Shown here in pieces: positions 36,919-51,900 of a stretch of 64,000 bases of DNA. The translations under genes were made by a program, and so were the position numbers. Positions within the stretch are counted from its first letter, which is position 1. Each line of letters begins with the position of its first letter. This DNA is from Sialis fuliginosa (taxonomy: Eukaryota; Arthropoda; Insecta; Megaloptera; Sialidae), in assembly GCA_961205875.1 (NCBI GenBank), contig OY540809.1:34360267-34424266 (forward strand), in the 5' to 3' direction. The notes under the pieces were generated by a model that saw only the letters and a list, made by a program, of their open reading frames with translations, was not told where the DNA came from and ran no database searches.

Positions 36919-39900
36919 TCAATCTGGTTGTGATGTCAAATCTTCTGAATTCTCTACTTCTTCATTTATTTGATCGTTTTCTTTGGCGACTTCTTCATCG
37001 TCACAGGGCACTTCCTCTATAACCTCAAGTTCGTGGTAGTTATGAGAAAAGCAATTATCTAACGGAGATGTATTTCTATCGTAGTATAAATATTCAGGCG
37101 ACAAGTCATCTTGGCTTCGGCCAGCTAGTCTGTGGTTACTATCGGCTTTACTGCTAACGAGTTGTAGCTGGTAATATCTTTTCTCTTCGGTCAATGTCGC
37201 AAGATCTTTTTCTTGTTCACTGATGATCTGTCTCAAGTCTGCTATGAGGTTTAAATCTTCAGGTCTAGAATCTCTCTTCTCATATCGTATTTTCATTTCT
37301 TGGAATCTGGAACAGGATACTGTGTATTAAATAAAAGAAAAATGTATGGAACTCAAAATGGAATGAACTATTATTATTTGAATTTTAATATTTGATTGCT
37401 TGTAAAACATTACTTTGAAACAAACATACTATCAATAGCTCATGCCACTTAATTAAATCAATTTGTCATGCATTTACTGTAAAAAATTAAATTAAAACAG
37501 TAAAATTAATATTACTCATATATTCATGCTATAAATTTTTAGCAGCACATATGCATTTATGATTTTATTATGGTGTATTTGATTGTAATATTTGGTGCAC
37601 AGAATACTTGAATTTATAATGCACTCTATTTATATCTACTATAAAATAAATTACTGAAACAAACAACTATAAACAAAACTACCACGCAGTTCTACGTGTA
37701 TCTAAAATAGCTAAATAAAACTGGAGAAATAGCAGTGGTGCATAATTATAATGCATTTTGTACTGTGGTTTTTATTTTGTGATACTTTTATAACCTTTCT
37801 TCTGTTGTTATTTAATTTTAGTGAATCATTGAATACAAATAATTGTACAACTGTCAAAAAATCACTTGTTTTAAATACTATATAAATATTTATACAATGG
37901 CTTAATTTTGTTTGTGAATCACTAAACTTAAAGTAACGCGTGGAAATACCAAAATGTGAGAGCATACTTACAACTCGGTTAAACACTGACACTTTTTCTG
38001 TAAATTATCTATGTAGGCAGCCATCTTTTCATATTGCTGTTGATTCTCAGTTACGACTTTGTATTTTTGTTCGGATAATTGCCTCTTGTATTCTGCCAGC
38101 ATTCGCTCTTTCACATCTCTGATTTGCAGGATTTTGTAGGTATTGGGAACGGTTGGATGATTTGGAGTAGGAGCAAATAAAATTTTATATTAGATAAATT
38201 ATTTCACAGCCAAAAATTCATATTTTTAACCATTTAGATCACAATTTTTATTTTACCTATAAAGTACATCTAAATAATCTATTTAGACGTTATATAAGTA
38301 ATAACATTTAAAAAGAAAATACTTCTTTTTGGATTTTAAATGTGTGTATATATAAGTTCTGTTAATTGAATTTTATTTTTATTTTTAGTAGTTCGTATTA
38401 AGTACAAAATGTATAAAAGCTAAATAAACTCTTGTATAAAAGTAACCAAAATGTTTCAAATCATGCAAATGACCACACACATGCAAAATTCAACGGAACA
38501 ATGATACAAACATGTATATAATATATATATATATATATATATTTATAAATTCAAGCTAAAACAGTGTCTGTTGCATCAAATTCCAACAAAACGATAAATA
38601 ACGACAAAGGACAGTAAAATGAAAGCAGCTGTTATCGGACAGGACTCAAAGTACATCCAGGACAGAAGTGGAATTAGGATTACAGAAAAACTTGCTGTGG
38701 CTGGCAAAATGGTGCCACTGTAGAATAATATTTATGTTCAAATTAAACGTGTTTCGAGTTTGTTAAAAGCGTACAGTTGTTCATTATTGGAAGACAGTTA
38801 ATGTCTACAAAACTCCTTAGTACAAGAGTATTCTTTTATATATTTATTTATATTTGAAATTTAAAAATAACATTTAAAAATACATATTTTAAATTATTAT
38901 TTAAAAGTAAACATTTATATTCTATGTACAGTAAAATCAAAGTTTTTAAAAGTTAGATTAATTATGTAAAAAAATTTATAGGTATTTAGATTTTATACAT
39001 TTAATACACAGACTACAAAGCATAAGTTGATAATATAAATTTAATAAAAGTTAATATATTAATGTATTAACATCTGTATTAAAATTTATAATTGTATTAA
39101 AATTTATAATTGTAAATTTTAATTACTGTATTTTAAATTATGTATTGTGTCTACGATATAAAAAAAATTAATAAAAATAGAAGTATAGAAAAATAGTAGT
39201 ATAAAATTAATTAAATATAAAAATAAAATTTAAAAAAGTTAACTAAGATTTTACTCTCGTAAGAATTATTTTTTCTTTACTTAATAAGAATTATAAATAA
39301 CTTATCTTAATTTTCTAACTACTATAATAATAATATTAACGGATATTTTTTTAGTACAACAATATTTATATGGGTAATGGATTAAATAAAGGTAACCATG
39401 GAGTAATATTAAAAATGTCAGTTAGATTATATGAAAGAAAATTAATTCTTAAATGAGCGGTTAAATATTTTTTATCACAGTTAGACATTTATTTTTTTAC
39501 AACAATGTACACGATAATAGATATGTTTATTTATTTATAAATTTTTTTTAACCGCCAACTAAAGAATTTTGTTATCATGCATTTGTTGCGTGTATTTTAA
39601 ATTATTATTATTACTTTGTGTTTTTTTTTTTTTTTACTTTATTGAAATATATTTCATAATAAACCCAATTCAAAATATTCATTCAAAATGTATCAATTCG
39701 ATATTCAATTGGAGTAAAGAAAAAACATTATTTAAATATATCAAAGATATTTAGGAAAAATCTAAAAGAATATCGAATTTCAACGAATTAAAGAATTTAA
39801 GGTAATGGATAGATTGAAAAATAAAAATAAAAATAATTATTAGTTTGCACAATTGGTTTATATTTTACAATATTCAGTCATATTCAGAAACTATTTAAAA

Positions 39901-42900
39901 ATACATATTTTCTTGAGTGCAAATGCAAATTAGCTTCCAGCTAATGCTATCTGCTAGATGTCAAATTGTTATGAAATTTCTCGATATTTTAAAGCAGTGT
40001 TAATAAATGTATAATAATGTAATTTCTATGCATTTTATGAGGTACACTTGGCAGCACTTATTTTAAGTCGCTGATTGTACTTATCGTACATGCGTCAAGA
40101 TTATGATATGTACGATTTCATTTGCTATATCTGTGAGTGTGTTGCCATTTATATTTAATACCTAGCAGATAGCGTTAGCTGGAAGCTAACTTGAGTTTGC
40201 ACTACAGCAAATTCTCTATAATACCGGGCATTAATCGTTTATATAATTATATGATACAGGTGATAAAGTTCACTTCCACTTTGCTGTAGGTTAAATTATA
40301 AAATATTGATAGGCAAATTACTATTTTTAGTAAGCTCCTATTTTAGCGTTTCCAAATATACTAAAACAATACTGTTAAATTATACTAAAAACAATTTCAA
40401 AGTATATCATACTCAAATATCAGGTAATCGTTTAATTATTTTTGGAATATGTGTTTCTGAATAAGACTTAAAAAAATACATATAAAATTTCACTCACCTG
40501 ACTTTTTTATCAGAAGTCGTTTGTATCTTATTCAATTCGTGACTTTGGTTTTGCAGCTCTTTATTTAACACTTGTAATCCACCTTGTAGTGTATCAACAT
40601 TACTTTGCATATCATTTATCATTTTATCTTTCTCATACAGTTCTTTTTTTAAGTCGTCGATTGTTTTTATTAAATCCATTTCTTTGGTTGCGTATGATTT
40701 ATGTACATTGTTGATTTCATCTTTCAGTTTATCACAGTTGATTCTGTATTTTTGTGATATTTGCTGTAATGCTTCTTCTTTATCTTGAACTAATTGTTCC
40801 CATTGATGTTCTGTAAAATAAATTAATTAACATTTTTAAGATTTACTTAAAATTGATAAATATAGTTGAGAAAATTTAATTTAAATCATCGAAAAATAAT
40901 ATTTTTTAATCACTGAGTAAAGTAAAAAATTTTATAAAAGTTTATATGAGGCTTTATTTATGAAAATCTAAATTGTATAAACATTCGATTATTGGGTTGT
41001 ATACCGTGTTGCACTATATTGTCACTTGACGTTTCGACCAACATCTCGTGGTCTTCTTCAGAACTGAGGTGTTAAGTACAGAAGGTGTAGCTGCTTAATT
41101 AAATAAGCGTTGACGTTTGCTAGAATTAGTTTTGATAAATCCATAACAACAAGAACTAATGAACATATAAGAGATATGAAGAACCAGCACATTACCAAGT
41201 CAGTAGTAGCTGAACACTCGATGCTACAAGGGCATATAGTGGATATCAATAATGTAAAAATCTTAACCCGGTCTGATAAACTTTGTACTAGGCTCTACAG
41301 AGAAGCCATAGAGAAGAAGACCACGAGATGTTGGTTGAAACGTCAAGTGACAATATAGTGCAACGCGGTATACAACCCAATAATCGAATGTTTATACAAT
41401 TGAATAACTGCGAAAGTCTACGTTCAAAAATAAAATCTAAATTGTTTTATACCTAATTGTGTCCTATGATGTTGGTCTAATGCCTGTAGTTTTGCTTCTG
41501 CATCTCGTTCCATTTGTTCTTTAACTAATTCTAATGTCGTCCTTGTAGAAGCCATCTGCATTTGCCAGTTTGCTTCTAATTCCTTTATTCTTTTTTCAGA
41601 TTCTTCAGTTATCCTTTCTGTAAGCAAATAAGAATATTTAATGACATTAATACATTTTATTAGATGTAGGAATTTTGATACATCTATTTAGACACATACC
41701 TATTTCTTTTTCATATTTGTCAGTTAGTTTTTCGATCTGGTTACTATACGACATATCCATTTTGTCAAGAGATCGTCTCAATTCTAAATTATTTCGATCA
41801 GCATTAGTCTGAACTCTTTCGATTTCTTTTCGGAAACTTTCTTCTTTATCGGATAAAACATTTTTCAATGTTTCAAGCTAAAAGAAATATATATATTTAG
41901 ATAATATTTAAGTATTAGGGGTACCCATAAGCAATCAATTATTTTTAGTTAGGAAAACTTGCTTCAAACTAATTCAGAGTGTTAACTTGTACAGACGTGT
42001 TTTATTTCGCTATCCTTGATTTTTTATTCATAATAAAAACAAAAGTTTTTATTACACCGGTGCAAAATGGCAGTCATCAACCAACAGAAGAACATTTACG
42101 TCATTGAATGCTATTTCATTTTCGATCAAGTTTTAATGCAACAGTTGCAACAAAAAAAATTTGTGATGTGTATGGGGATGTACTGAAAGTCAATAAGTGC
42201 CAGCGTTGGTTTAGAAAATTTTCCAATGGTGATTTTGACTTATCCGATAGTGATCGATAGAATTTGATAATGACGCTTTAAATTCACTGGTCGAAATGGA
42301 TCCTAAACTGAGTATTCAAAATAGCAAGTACTCTTCAGGCTACTTGGTCAACAGTGCAAAGACACCTTTATGAAATCGGTTTACAGACAGGGTATATGGG
42401 TCCCGCATCAGTTGTCGGAGATGAATAAGGAACAATGACAGCAAGATTAACTCAAGAAAAACTAAGACAGCTGGACTGGGAAGTTTTACCACATCCCCTC
42501 TATTCTCCCGACAGCGCCATCTGACTTTCATTTATTCCGATCCATGGAACATTCTCTAAGGCATAGGTGTCCAACCTTTTGAACCCTTTGGGTCACATAG
42601 CATAAACCCAATCTACCAAGGGCCGCACATGACAAAAAATATTCAGTGTATACTCGTGGGCCGCGGGTTGAACAAGCTTACTCTAAGACTCTAAGGAATA
42701 AAATTTTTAGAAATATCGATGGTGTGCGAGCTCACCTAGAATCATATTTTACATTAAAGCCAACTGAATTTTATGAACAGGGGATTAAAACTCTGTCAGC
42801 AAGATGGCAAAAGGTCCTAGATAATGACGGAAGTTACATAATTGACTAAATGTATAATTAAACATAAAATAAATTCGTTTCTTTGGTTGCCACTGAAATA

Positions 42901-45900
42901 ATTGATTACTTATGGGTACCCCTAATATATTAAATGTATAGCTATCTACCTCTTTTATGGTATCATTCATTTTCTTTTCCCACATTTGTTTTGCGAGATT
43001 AAACTCTTGTTGTTTTTGTTGTTTTATACATTCTACAGCTGAACATTTCTCTTCATTGTGCATCTGATCTAATTCTGATTTAAGTCTGGAACATTCTTCT
43101 CTCATCCTCGCCTCCCATTGCACAGCAACTTCACCTTTATACTCTTCCAATTTCAATAACATAACACGTTCTTTTTCAGTCAAATCATTCAAATGTGCGC
43201 CTTTCAATTTCATTAAATTCTTCTTTTCGGTTTCAACTTGTAATTTCAATTTTGCCATTTCCGCTTTAAGATTTGTTTCACTTAATTCTAACTGTTCCGT
43301 TTTTTCAGTCATTATTCTTAAAGATTTTTGTTGGTCATGGGTTAATCCTCTTAATTGTGTAACTTCTGCTTCATATGACTTTAAATAAATAACTTCGTTC
43401 AATTGTTCTTCAGCACGTCTGACTTTTTCCTCAATAGCTTGGTGCGCTTCTTTTATGAATTCCTGTGCTTTCTTTTCTTTTTCTTCAAGTTTTCTTTTAC
43501 ATCCTTGTTCGACTTCTCTTAATTTCCATTCAAAATCATCTAACATTTGTTGTTCTCTGCCTGTATTAACCGTGCGCAGTTTTTCAAAATCCTTTTCCCA
43601 CCGATCTTGAATTTTTTTCTTTTCGGCGATTGCCTCTTCCAACGCTTCCTGTACGATTTTCTTTTCTTCTTCTCGTTCTGATTCAAGTTTCTTTCTCTGT
43701 TCTTCAAGAACATCTTTCTCATTTTTTACTTTACCTAACTGAGATTCTAAGGAAAGGGCACGCTCTGTTAAATCTGATACTTTTACTTCTAGTTCGACGA
43801 ATTGAGCAGAATTTGAATTGTTTAGTGTAATTATTTCATCTGAAAAAAGCAGAAATTTAATACTTTAAATTTATTTCTCTATAATATTCCCATCAAAATT
43901 TAATTACAAACATAATAAAATATTACATATGAACAAAATTAAATATACAATTTAATACTTTGTTAATTGCAGTGATCTATGAGAACCTACCTGATTTTTT
44001 CACCAACTCTTCTTGCAATTCCGCATTCTTTTGTTTGAACAAAGTTAAATCATTTTCCAGATTTCGTAATTTTTGTCTCACATACTCTGATTCTTTATTA
44101 GCAGCTTGGAGTTCTGCCTGCAGTCCTGAAACAAAACAGAAACATAAATAGATCACAAAAAAAACGACGGAGAAATATTTATTATTCGGTGCAGTGAACC
44201 CTTTATAAAGCGATTATTACTTTACACAATAAATTCGATTTACAAGATTTTCATAATGATATAATCATATGACATTTTTTAAACATATGTATTTATAAAA
44301 AAAATATATCTTAATTATATCATTTATAATTATATCTTGCGGCGCGGGCGGTCGATATGTTCATAATCGGTCTAACGATAAGTTTAGGGCACTGGGTGGA
44401 GCGTTATGAGTCTGGGGCTCTAGGTAAAATAAATATCCGGGGCCTCCATATATAAAAATTAAAAAATTTATAAGAAAATTAAAAAAGAAATTGTCATTAC
44501 AACACCCGAAGACTTTTTTTATGTGTATAATTGGCTTTTATTTTTTTTAAATATACTTTATTTATATACTGGGCGCGCTTCATCAGCTCGAGGCCCTGTA
44601 GGCAGTTACCTAAAGTGCCTACTGTGTAACGCACCACTGCTGGACTAAGAATTTTTTGACCTTCGTTTTTCGTATATGTGTTCAATAACAATACATACTT
44701 TAATCAAATTTTTCATTTTTTTATAAATAAAGAATATTTACTTACGCACAATTCTAAAGAAAATTTGAAAACTCTCAGAAAGAGGGGGATTCGAGAGGAT
44801 AGTAAAATTTTGGTTTCCGAAAAAAATTTATAGAAATAAATGTATATTGCGATATTTATTTATCTATGACTGCATTATTCTAATATTTTTTAACGAAGTT
44901 TTCACATTTAATATTTATAATTAAAAAAGTTAATTATTTCAGTTGGTCCCCATTTTTAACGAAGTTTTCACATTTAATACGTTCTAAGTTTACAAAATTA
45001 AAATATTTTGTTTAAATTTTTAAGCAAGATTAATTTATTTTAATAAAGTTCCGTATGGTTTGATATTTACAATCAAAAAAGTTAATTATTTCAGTTGGTC
45101 CCATTAGTCTAATATTATTTAACGAAGTTTTCACATTTACCTAATACGTTCTAAGTTTACAAAATTAAGATATTTTGCTTAAATTTTAAAGCAAGATTAA
45201 TTTATTTTAATAAAATTCCGTGGTTTGATATTTATAATTAAAAAAGTTAATCATTTCAGTTGGTCCTCATTATTTTGGCCATTTCACCCTCTAGATATTT
45301 GCCCCGGTTGCCTGCCAGCCCAATCTGACACTGGTTATATTTATGTACCATCGCCTGCAGAACTCGTCTGCCACCCTAAAGGCCAGAATCGGTTACAACA
45401 GATTTCAAATTTAAAGACAAACATCATCGGTTATCTTTTTCTAGGGCGGAGCTTATATAGTACAATAAATATACGTCCATTTCAAATAATGATTTATTAT
45501 TACAAATTTTGCTTTTGTTATCTAATTTCTTATAGTTTTATGGTTATTTACTTTGATTATGTATAATAATTTAATTGCACAAATATATATGAGTACTATA
45601 AACGACGAGTAGTTCTTTATCTAGCAAATGAGTTTAAAAATATCTGTCTTTCTTTGATACATGGAGAAATGATTTAAATATTATAATAATCAAATGGGAA
45701 GAGCCTACTAAGTTTGTGATAAGTGAAAATTAATACAAACTGGAAGACCAGTTCTGCATTTGACTGTACATATTATTACAAACCAACCATTGGTGAACAT
45801 TTACGTAAAAAAAAACAGCCAAACAGCAATAAGAGGTTTGAGAAAACAATATTAAACATTTTAATCATTCATACGGTGAAGCAAAAATGATTTTTGAGTC

Positions 45901-48900
45901 AACCTCAAAAATCGGGAGCACAGAAAGTGACATTTATATAAAAATATTTCTCTAGGACTACCAACATCTACGTCATTTCCTGGCCTTCCCAGAAGATACA
46001 GTGACCATTTTCATAAATTTAACGATGGTGATTCATCGTTATAATTTTACAAACGTTTTTTCCGGAATTTGAGGTTTTCGCGCTTGTCATTGTCAATGTC
46101 TTAACTTCGGCAGTGGCGCCAGAGCCGGGGGGGGGGGGGAAGTTTTTTTTAGGACGGGTTTGAAGTGACGTGCAATTATAAAAATCTGTTTTTTTGTACA
46201 CTATACCTACTCCAAAATTAAATCTGAGCGATTCAGGATTTCGCAGATAGACACTTTAATGATCTCATACCTCCAAAGTTCCCCCATGTTTTATGAAAAA
46301 TATGCAATTTTTTAGGTCACAGTGTACTTTTCAGAGTGAATTATTTTTTATCAAATAAACAATTATTCAACAAATAATATGATATTAAGCAAGTTAAAGA
46401 AAGTTGAAGTCAATTTTGAATTTTAAGAACGCCAACTGAAGTTAGGTCAGCTTAATTTTTGGGGTTCGTACTGCCCCCCCCCCCAGAAAAAAATGGTTGC
46501 GGCGCCACTGAACTTCGGCAATGTAAAATATGACTAAGAAGACGCAGCTTAAGCTAGCCTCACACGACGATAGATTTGCCACTGGATTGCTTACGGGGCG
46601 CTGTGATGGCAACTACGATGGTTACTGTAATGGAAAATGACGTCACTACTGGCTGCCTTACGTGGACGCTAGGTAGAATTTTGTAATAGTTCATGTCCTA
46701 TTTTTCGTAATAGATTTGTTGCTAGATTTTATGTTAACCAATAGGAACACGCCGCACGTGTTTTTTACGACCGGTGGTAGTTTTAAGGTGGCTGTATCAG
46801 GATCAACGATAGATATGTAAAAACATTTCATAAATTTTATTATTAATATTAATATATTCTGTGATATTAATGATGATTATTTTAATGCAATAACTATACT
46901 GCCCTGCTAAGCACAAATATGGTATCTGCATTTAGATGAAAGTAGAGAAAACTCAGTTTTTATTTTTAAATTGTTGCCATGCATTTGATACTTGCTAACA
47001 ATTATAAATGAAGTTTTTATCTAAAGTATTTTCTTCAGGTGATTCGTTTTTTAAATTATAAATGTGATAGAATGAATATTTCCTATTAAGAAAGCAGTTA
47101 ACATTTTACAGATTTGTAAACTCACTTTATTTTACTAACAATAAGCTCATTACTAATCGTCTACGACGAATTACTCTTAATGCAACCGCGTCCATTTTTC
47201 TAAACTGTCATTTTTCACGTATCGGAGCCATCTAACGATCCTATCATCGTGTGCAGCCAACATCGTAGAGAAACCATCACAACACCCAGCGCGACAGCTC
47301 GCTTGGAACCCAGTTACAAAATCAAGCAAGCAATCCAGTGGCAAATCTATCGTCGTGTGAGCTAGGCTTTACTCTGAGAAGTCAATAACTCAAAATATCA
47401 TTAATAAAGTTAAAAATATTAATAAAATACTTTGATTTTAACTCAAGCGATGATACGTTTATTAAAAAATTGTGGCCTCCATATTTAATAAATGTCGATG
47501 AATTTATGTATGTTGAATTTATGTATGATATATTTCATGTGGTGGTCGGAATATTTTTTTAAAAATAAAAATTATTTTGATACACCAACACATACGTTTA
47601 ATTTTTTTAATGGACCGTAATGACGCAATGCGCATTTTAAACTCAGCTGCTTAGAATGAATCAGTTGATAAAATGTTTTGAACACTTTGCAAACACGTAA
47701 TATTTGCGCCAAAAATAATCTAAATAAACAAAATTTCGTCGTTTCAGAACTAAAACTGCGATTAAAATTATTTTACTGAAAAATATCGATGCAAATTGTT
47801 TCAGAAATCAAAATTAAATACAATATACAGGGTTTTAAAAGCTGATTCCTTAGCTCATTGTAAGTAAAAAATTGTACGGGAAGGTAGGGTAGCAATAACG
47901 TTAATACTGAAAAATACGTTAGTTAATTACCTATGAAACTGACTCATTGTGGTTTCTCTAGTTACGTTACTTTGAAAGTTATGAGATAATCTTTGTTTGT
48001 AAGTACTACTCTGAAGGAAGTTTTTAAACAACCTATAGCTCAGAGGGTGTTGAAGATAGACCACACCGGACCACCCTGTATATCAATTTTTTTTACACTA
48101 GTCGTAAATCATTCTGTATGTATAATATAAAAGTGTCGATATTTTTTTAAACACCTATTGTATAATAAGTATACCTGCTCTAAAACAGATGGGATAAAAG
48201 AATTTAATATTCGAGAAGATGAAACTAGAATAATTGACTTTAAATATCATTCTAGTTAAATGAAAAATATAACAGAACTGCGTTTTGATAACCGAACCCT
48301 CCACTTATACAATGCATTTTGACTTACTTTCCATGCCAGATGATTTAGCCAAGACATCATGCTCCAGTTGCTCCATCTGTTGGCGCAGTGCAAGAATCTC
48401 GGCGTCCCGCGCTGCGAGATGCTGCGTCAACTCGTTGACACGTGCCGTGAACTTGGACTCCTGCTGAACCAAGTTCCTCCTGCAACACGCATCCGATCTT
48501 TACTGACAAGGTATTAGAACCTATACAGGGTTTATTTCCAGCGGGGAAATTACGCTAGTTTTATGTTGCAATTAAAAACGTCATTTATAAATATGTCTTT
48601 TAATTATAAATATATCGCGTGGATAAATAAAAACGTCTCCTGTTTAGTGAAATATTAATCGTGGACTATTAATCACACCAACTTCAGATTAGTTTTAATA
48701 TGTTTTGCTTCCTAGCAATATCGTAGATACGAGAAGCTTTGTGAACGTTTTAGAATGAGACAAAAAAAATGTTCTCCGATTTCAAAATTTTAAATTTATC
48801 TTTCCGTTTCACGTCAAGATAAACACTTTTCATTCCGTGTCTGTTTGTCTGTATGTCCGTCCGTCCGTGTGTCTGTCCCCTGAATCCTTATCACACGCAT

Positions 48901-51900
48901 AACTCATGAACCACTGAACCGATATTATTGAAACTTGGTCGGATGGTTGGAGGGCGGTACCATTTCAAAATCAACAAAATCGTGTGTAAGGGGGAGGGGT
49001 GACATCCCAAAATATTATTTATTTTTTCAAGATATCTCAAGAACGATACAAGTTACGTAAAAATTTTATAGGATCTTTTTTGTAGAGCATTCATTTTCCT
49101 ATAATATAGGTCTACAACGTTTGTTGTAAAATATTCCCTTACAAAGATTTATCTCAATTTGCTTTTAAAAATCGTGTTTTTTTTACGAAAACATAATCAG
49201 GTGCGTCTTAAGAAAAATTTCGAATTAATATTTTTTAGTAAAATTGTATAAAAATTAAATGGTTAACCAAACTACCTCTGGTGAATTTGACATGAGGAAG
49301 CACTGTGCATTTACTTGGAAGATGTTTTTTTATATAGTTAGTTTTACAAATTAATCTTTCAAATCATTCCAATAATTACTTTATTTACTTTAAGTCAATT
49401 ATAGATAAAAAATCAAAAACATCGGTATCCGATGAACAAGTGAACCAATTTACTGATGTTAATATTTCAATTTTTTAGTTTAAAAATCAATAAAGTATTA
49501 ATACTAATGTTTGAGCTAAAGATTTGTTATAAAAGAAGTTAAGTGTTTAGTGATGAAGAAAAAATCCTTCACGAATTTTAACAAAAAATAATACATAATT
49601 ACTTTATATTTATTAATAATAATTATAAATTATACAGGCTCCCTCCCCCCCCCCCCCAACCCTGGTTATGCCACTTTGTGTGATTTATAGTTATAAAGTA
49701 GAAAAGGAGACGTTTTTAAATTATATTGACATTTTTAAATAAAAATGTTAACAACTCTACATTTTCTTAATATTTTCAGGATCTTTGAAGAATGTTCTAA
49801 CTTAAAATATAGACTTATCAGTTTTGACCTCTCTCTCTAATTTTATAACTGGTTAAGGGTTTGTTATACATTCTGACAGAAAATAAAACTTTATAAAAAT
49901 AAGCGTGATATCAAATTAAAGGCTGGACTACAAATTTTACCTGTACGTGGTAATATCAAAAAAATTCTGATGATGTATTTAAAATTTAAAAATGACCTCA
50001 TAGTAATAATTAATTGTATCTATTACCTACTTTATTGTTGCCAATTATTATATTTTTATATAGAAATTTATCCATACGATACCCATAAAAATAAATTATT
50101 GTTTATATTATAATGACCTCAAATTTCAACCCACATTACATACAATATTGTATTTTGTAGACATACACAATATGATACTATGAAAATTTTCTAAAATTTA
50201 TGTCCAACAGCTGGAAAAGACTGTCTTGTAATTTGAGAGGACAGCCGTTTTCAAACATATGTGGAATAGGTATAATTATGACTCATTGATAATTGCATTG
50301 CAGTTTAGATTTGACCGAATTTTAATAAATATTAACTTTTTTGTTTTTATATGAAATAATAAAAAAAATTTGTATGATAATGGATTAACCAGTTTTGAGG
50401 CTTCCGCGGTGGTCTGGATATGGATCTTATCTGGGTGTAATCCGCGTCAATTTGGTCGTGTTGTCGGCCAACGTTTTGCTACACATTGCAGTGGACATCT
50501 TCAAGGCTTTTCTAAAGATGCTTTTAGAAAAACCCTGAAGATATCCACCAAATTGACGCGACTTACACCCAGAAACCAAGATCCGTAATTACCTATACCT
50601 ACATTTATACGAATCATACAAGTGCATGTGAATATATATATTAAATTATTTTTTTACAAACTCGTACATACTTGATAGGTATTAACCTCTAGATAAGAAG
50701 AGTATAAATAATGGTTTCTTCGTAATTGAAACAAATATTTATCATGCTTTAATAATGTGTCATTGTGATTAATGAAAAAATGTGCTTTTATTACAAATAA
50801 TTCTAATCAATAAATTCTTTGATATATATGACATAATGACGTAAACAAATAATCCAACTAATCAATAATAAAAAGTAGGTAATTAAATTTTTTTTAAATC
50901 AGTAATCATATCAAATTAAAAAAAAATCTTATTTCATAAATATTTTAACTTTTTAAAATTTTTATGTTCATTAATAAACAGGAACTAGAAAAATAAAGAA
51001 TTAAAATAACACATTAATAAAACAAATATTTAACTTCAATAAATTAGTGTTTGCTCCAATGTTTATAATGTTGCATAGATTTGTGTTTTTGATATGAATT
51101 TAATCTAAAATGTATAAAGTGTTTACTAAATTGATGTCAATATATATGTCTGGTGGAGACACATGCAAGTTATTTTAAGCGTCAAAGATAAAGGCCTTGA
51201 AAATATTTATATTATTGGAATATAACGTACTTTGCAATTTCGTCGGCATCTTCATTCGATGTTTTATTCTTCAATTCAGATTTATTCGATTCTTCTAATT
51301 TAGTTTCCGGTATTTTCGATGATTTGATGTTAAGTAAAGCAGCTGGAATCAATTTCGAATTTTTAAGAATCGATTTTGGAGAATTTTTAGGACGTGCTAT
51401 TTCGTTTTGATTTTTTTGGACCACATTTTTGTTCACTTCATTTAAATGTTTTTTGTTTTCTGTCTCTACAATTGGTTCATTGAATTCAACTTTTTCTTCA
51501 GCCTTTGTATCAGGACTTTCATTTTGGATGGGAGATACTAAACTATGAGAATTTTCTGAAATGCTTATTTCCTGTGGTATTATCGCACAGTCAGTCTTTT
51601 CTGAAGCATTTTCTTTGTTTGAATTTTCTTTACTACTAGATTTGACCAATTCATTTTTCGATTCAGACCGTTCCAAATCTATTTTTGAACCACATTCAAC
51701 ACTTTCCTTATTTGAATCTTCAATACTACTCGCTTTACTCAACTCCTTTTTCGACCCAGACCTCTCTACATTCCCCTCTTTCTTAGAATCACCAGAACTT
51801 TCAACATTACCCATTTCTGCAACTGCACATTCAGTTAGATCTTCCTTTATTTCATTTACACCATTCACAATAACATTATTTTCTAATCCATTTTTACTGG

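Larger units (their letters stand above)
44126..48327 (-). other. Longest FAM184-like intron, 4.2 kb, filled by repeats
   Basis: Lies between exons 48479-48328 and 44125-43991. It contains the elements at 44390, 46111, 46550 and 47826 and the tandem array at 44892, listed separately. Between 45270 and 46110 I see no element ends and no supported gene, only an open frame of low interest at 45225-45566. Confidence 0.6.

Noticed and set aside
45225-45566. 113-residue open frame in a FAM184-like intron
   Set aside because: Hydrophobic, low-complexity translation of AT-rich DNA that starts inside a tandem repeat; no motif or codon bias.
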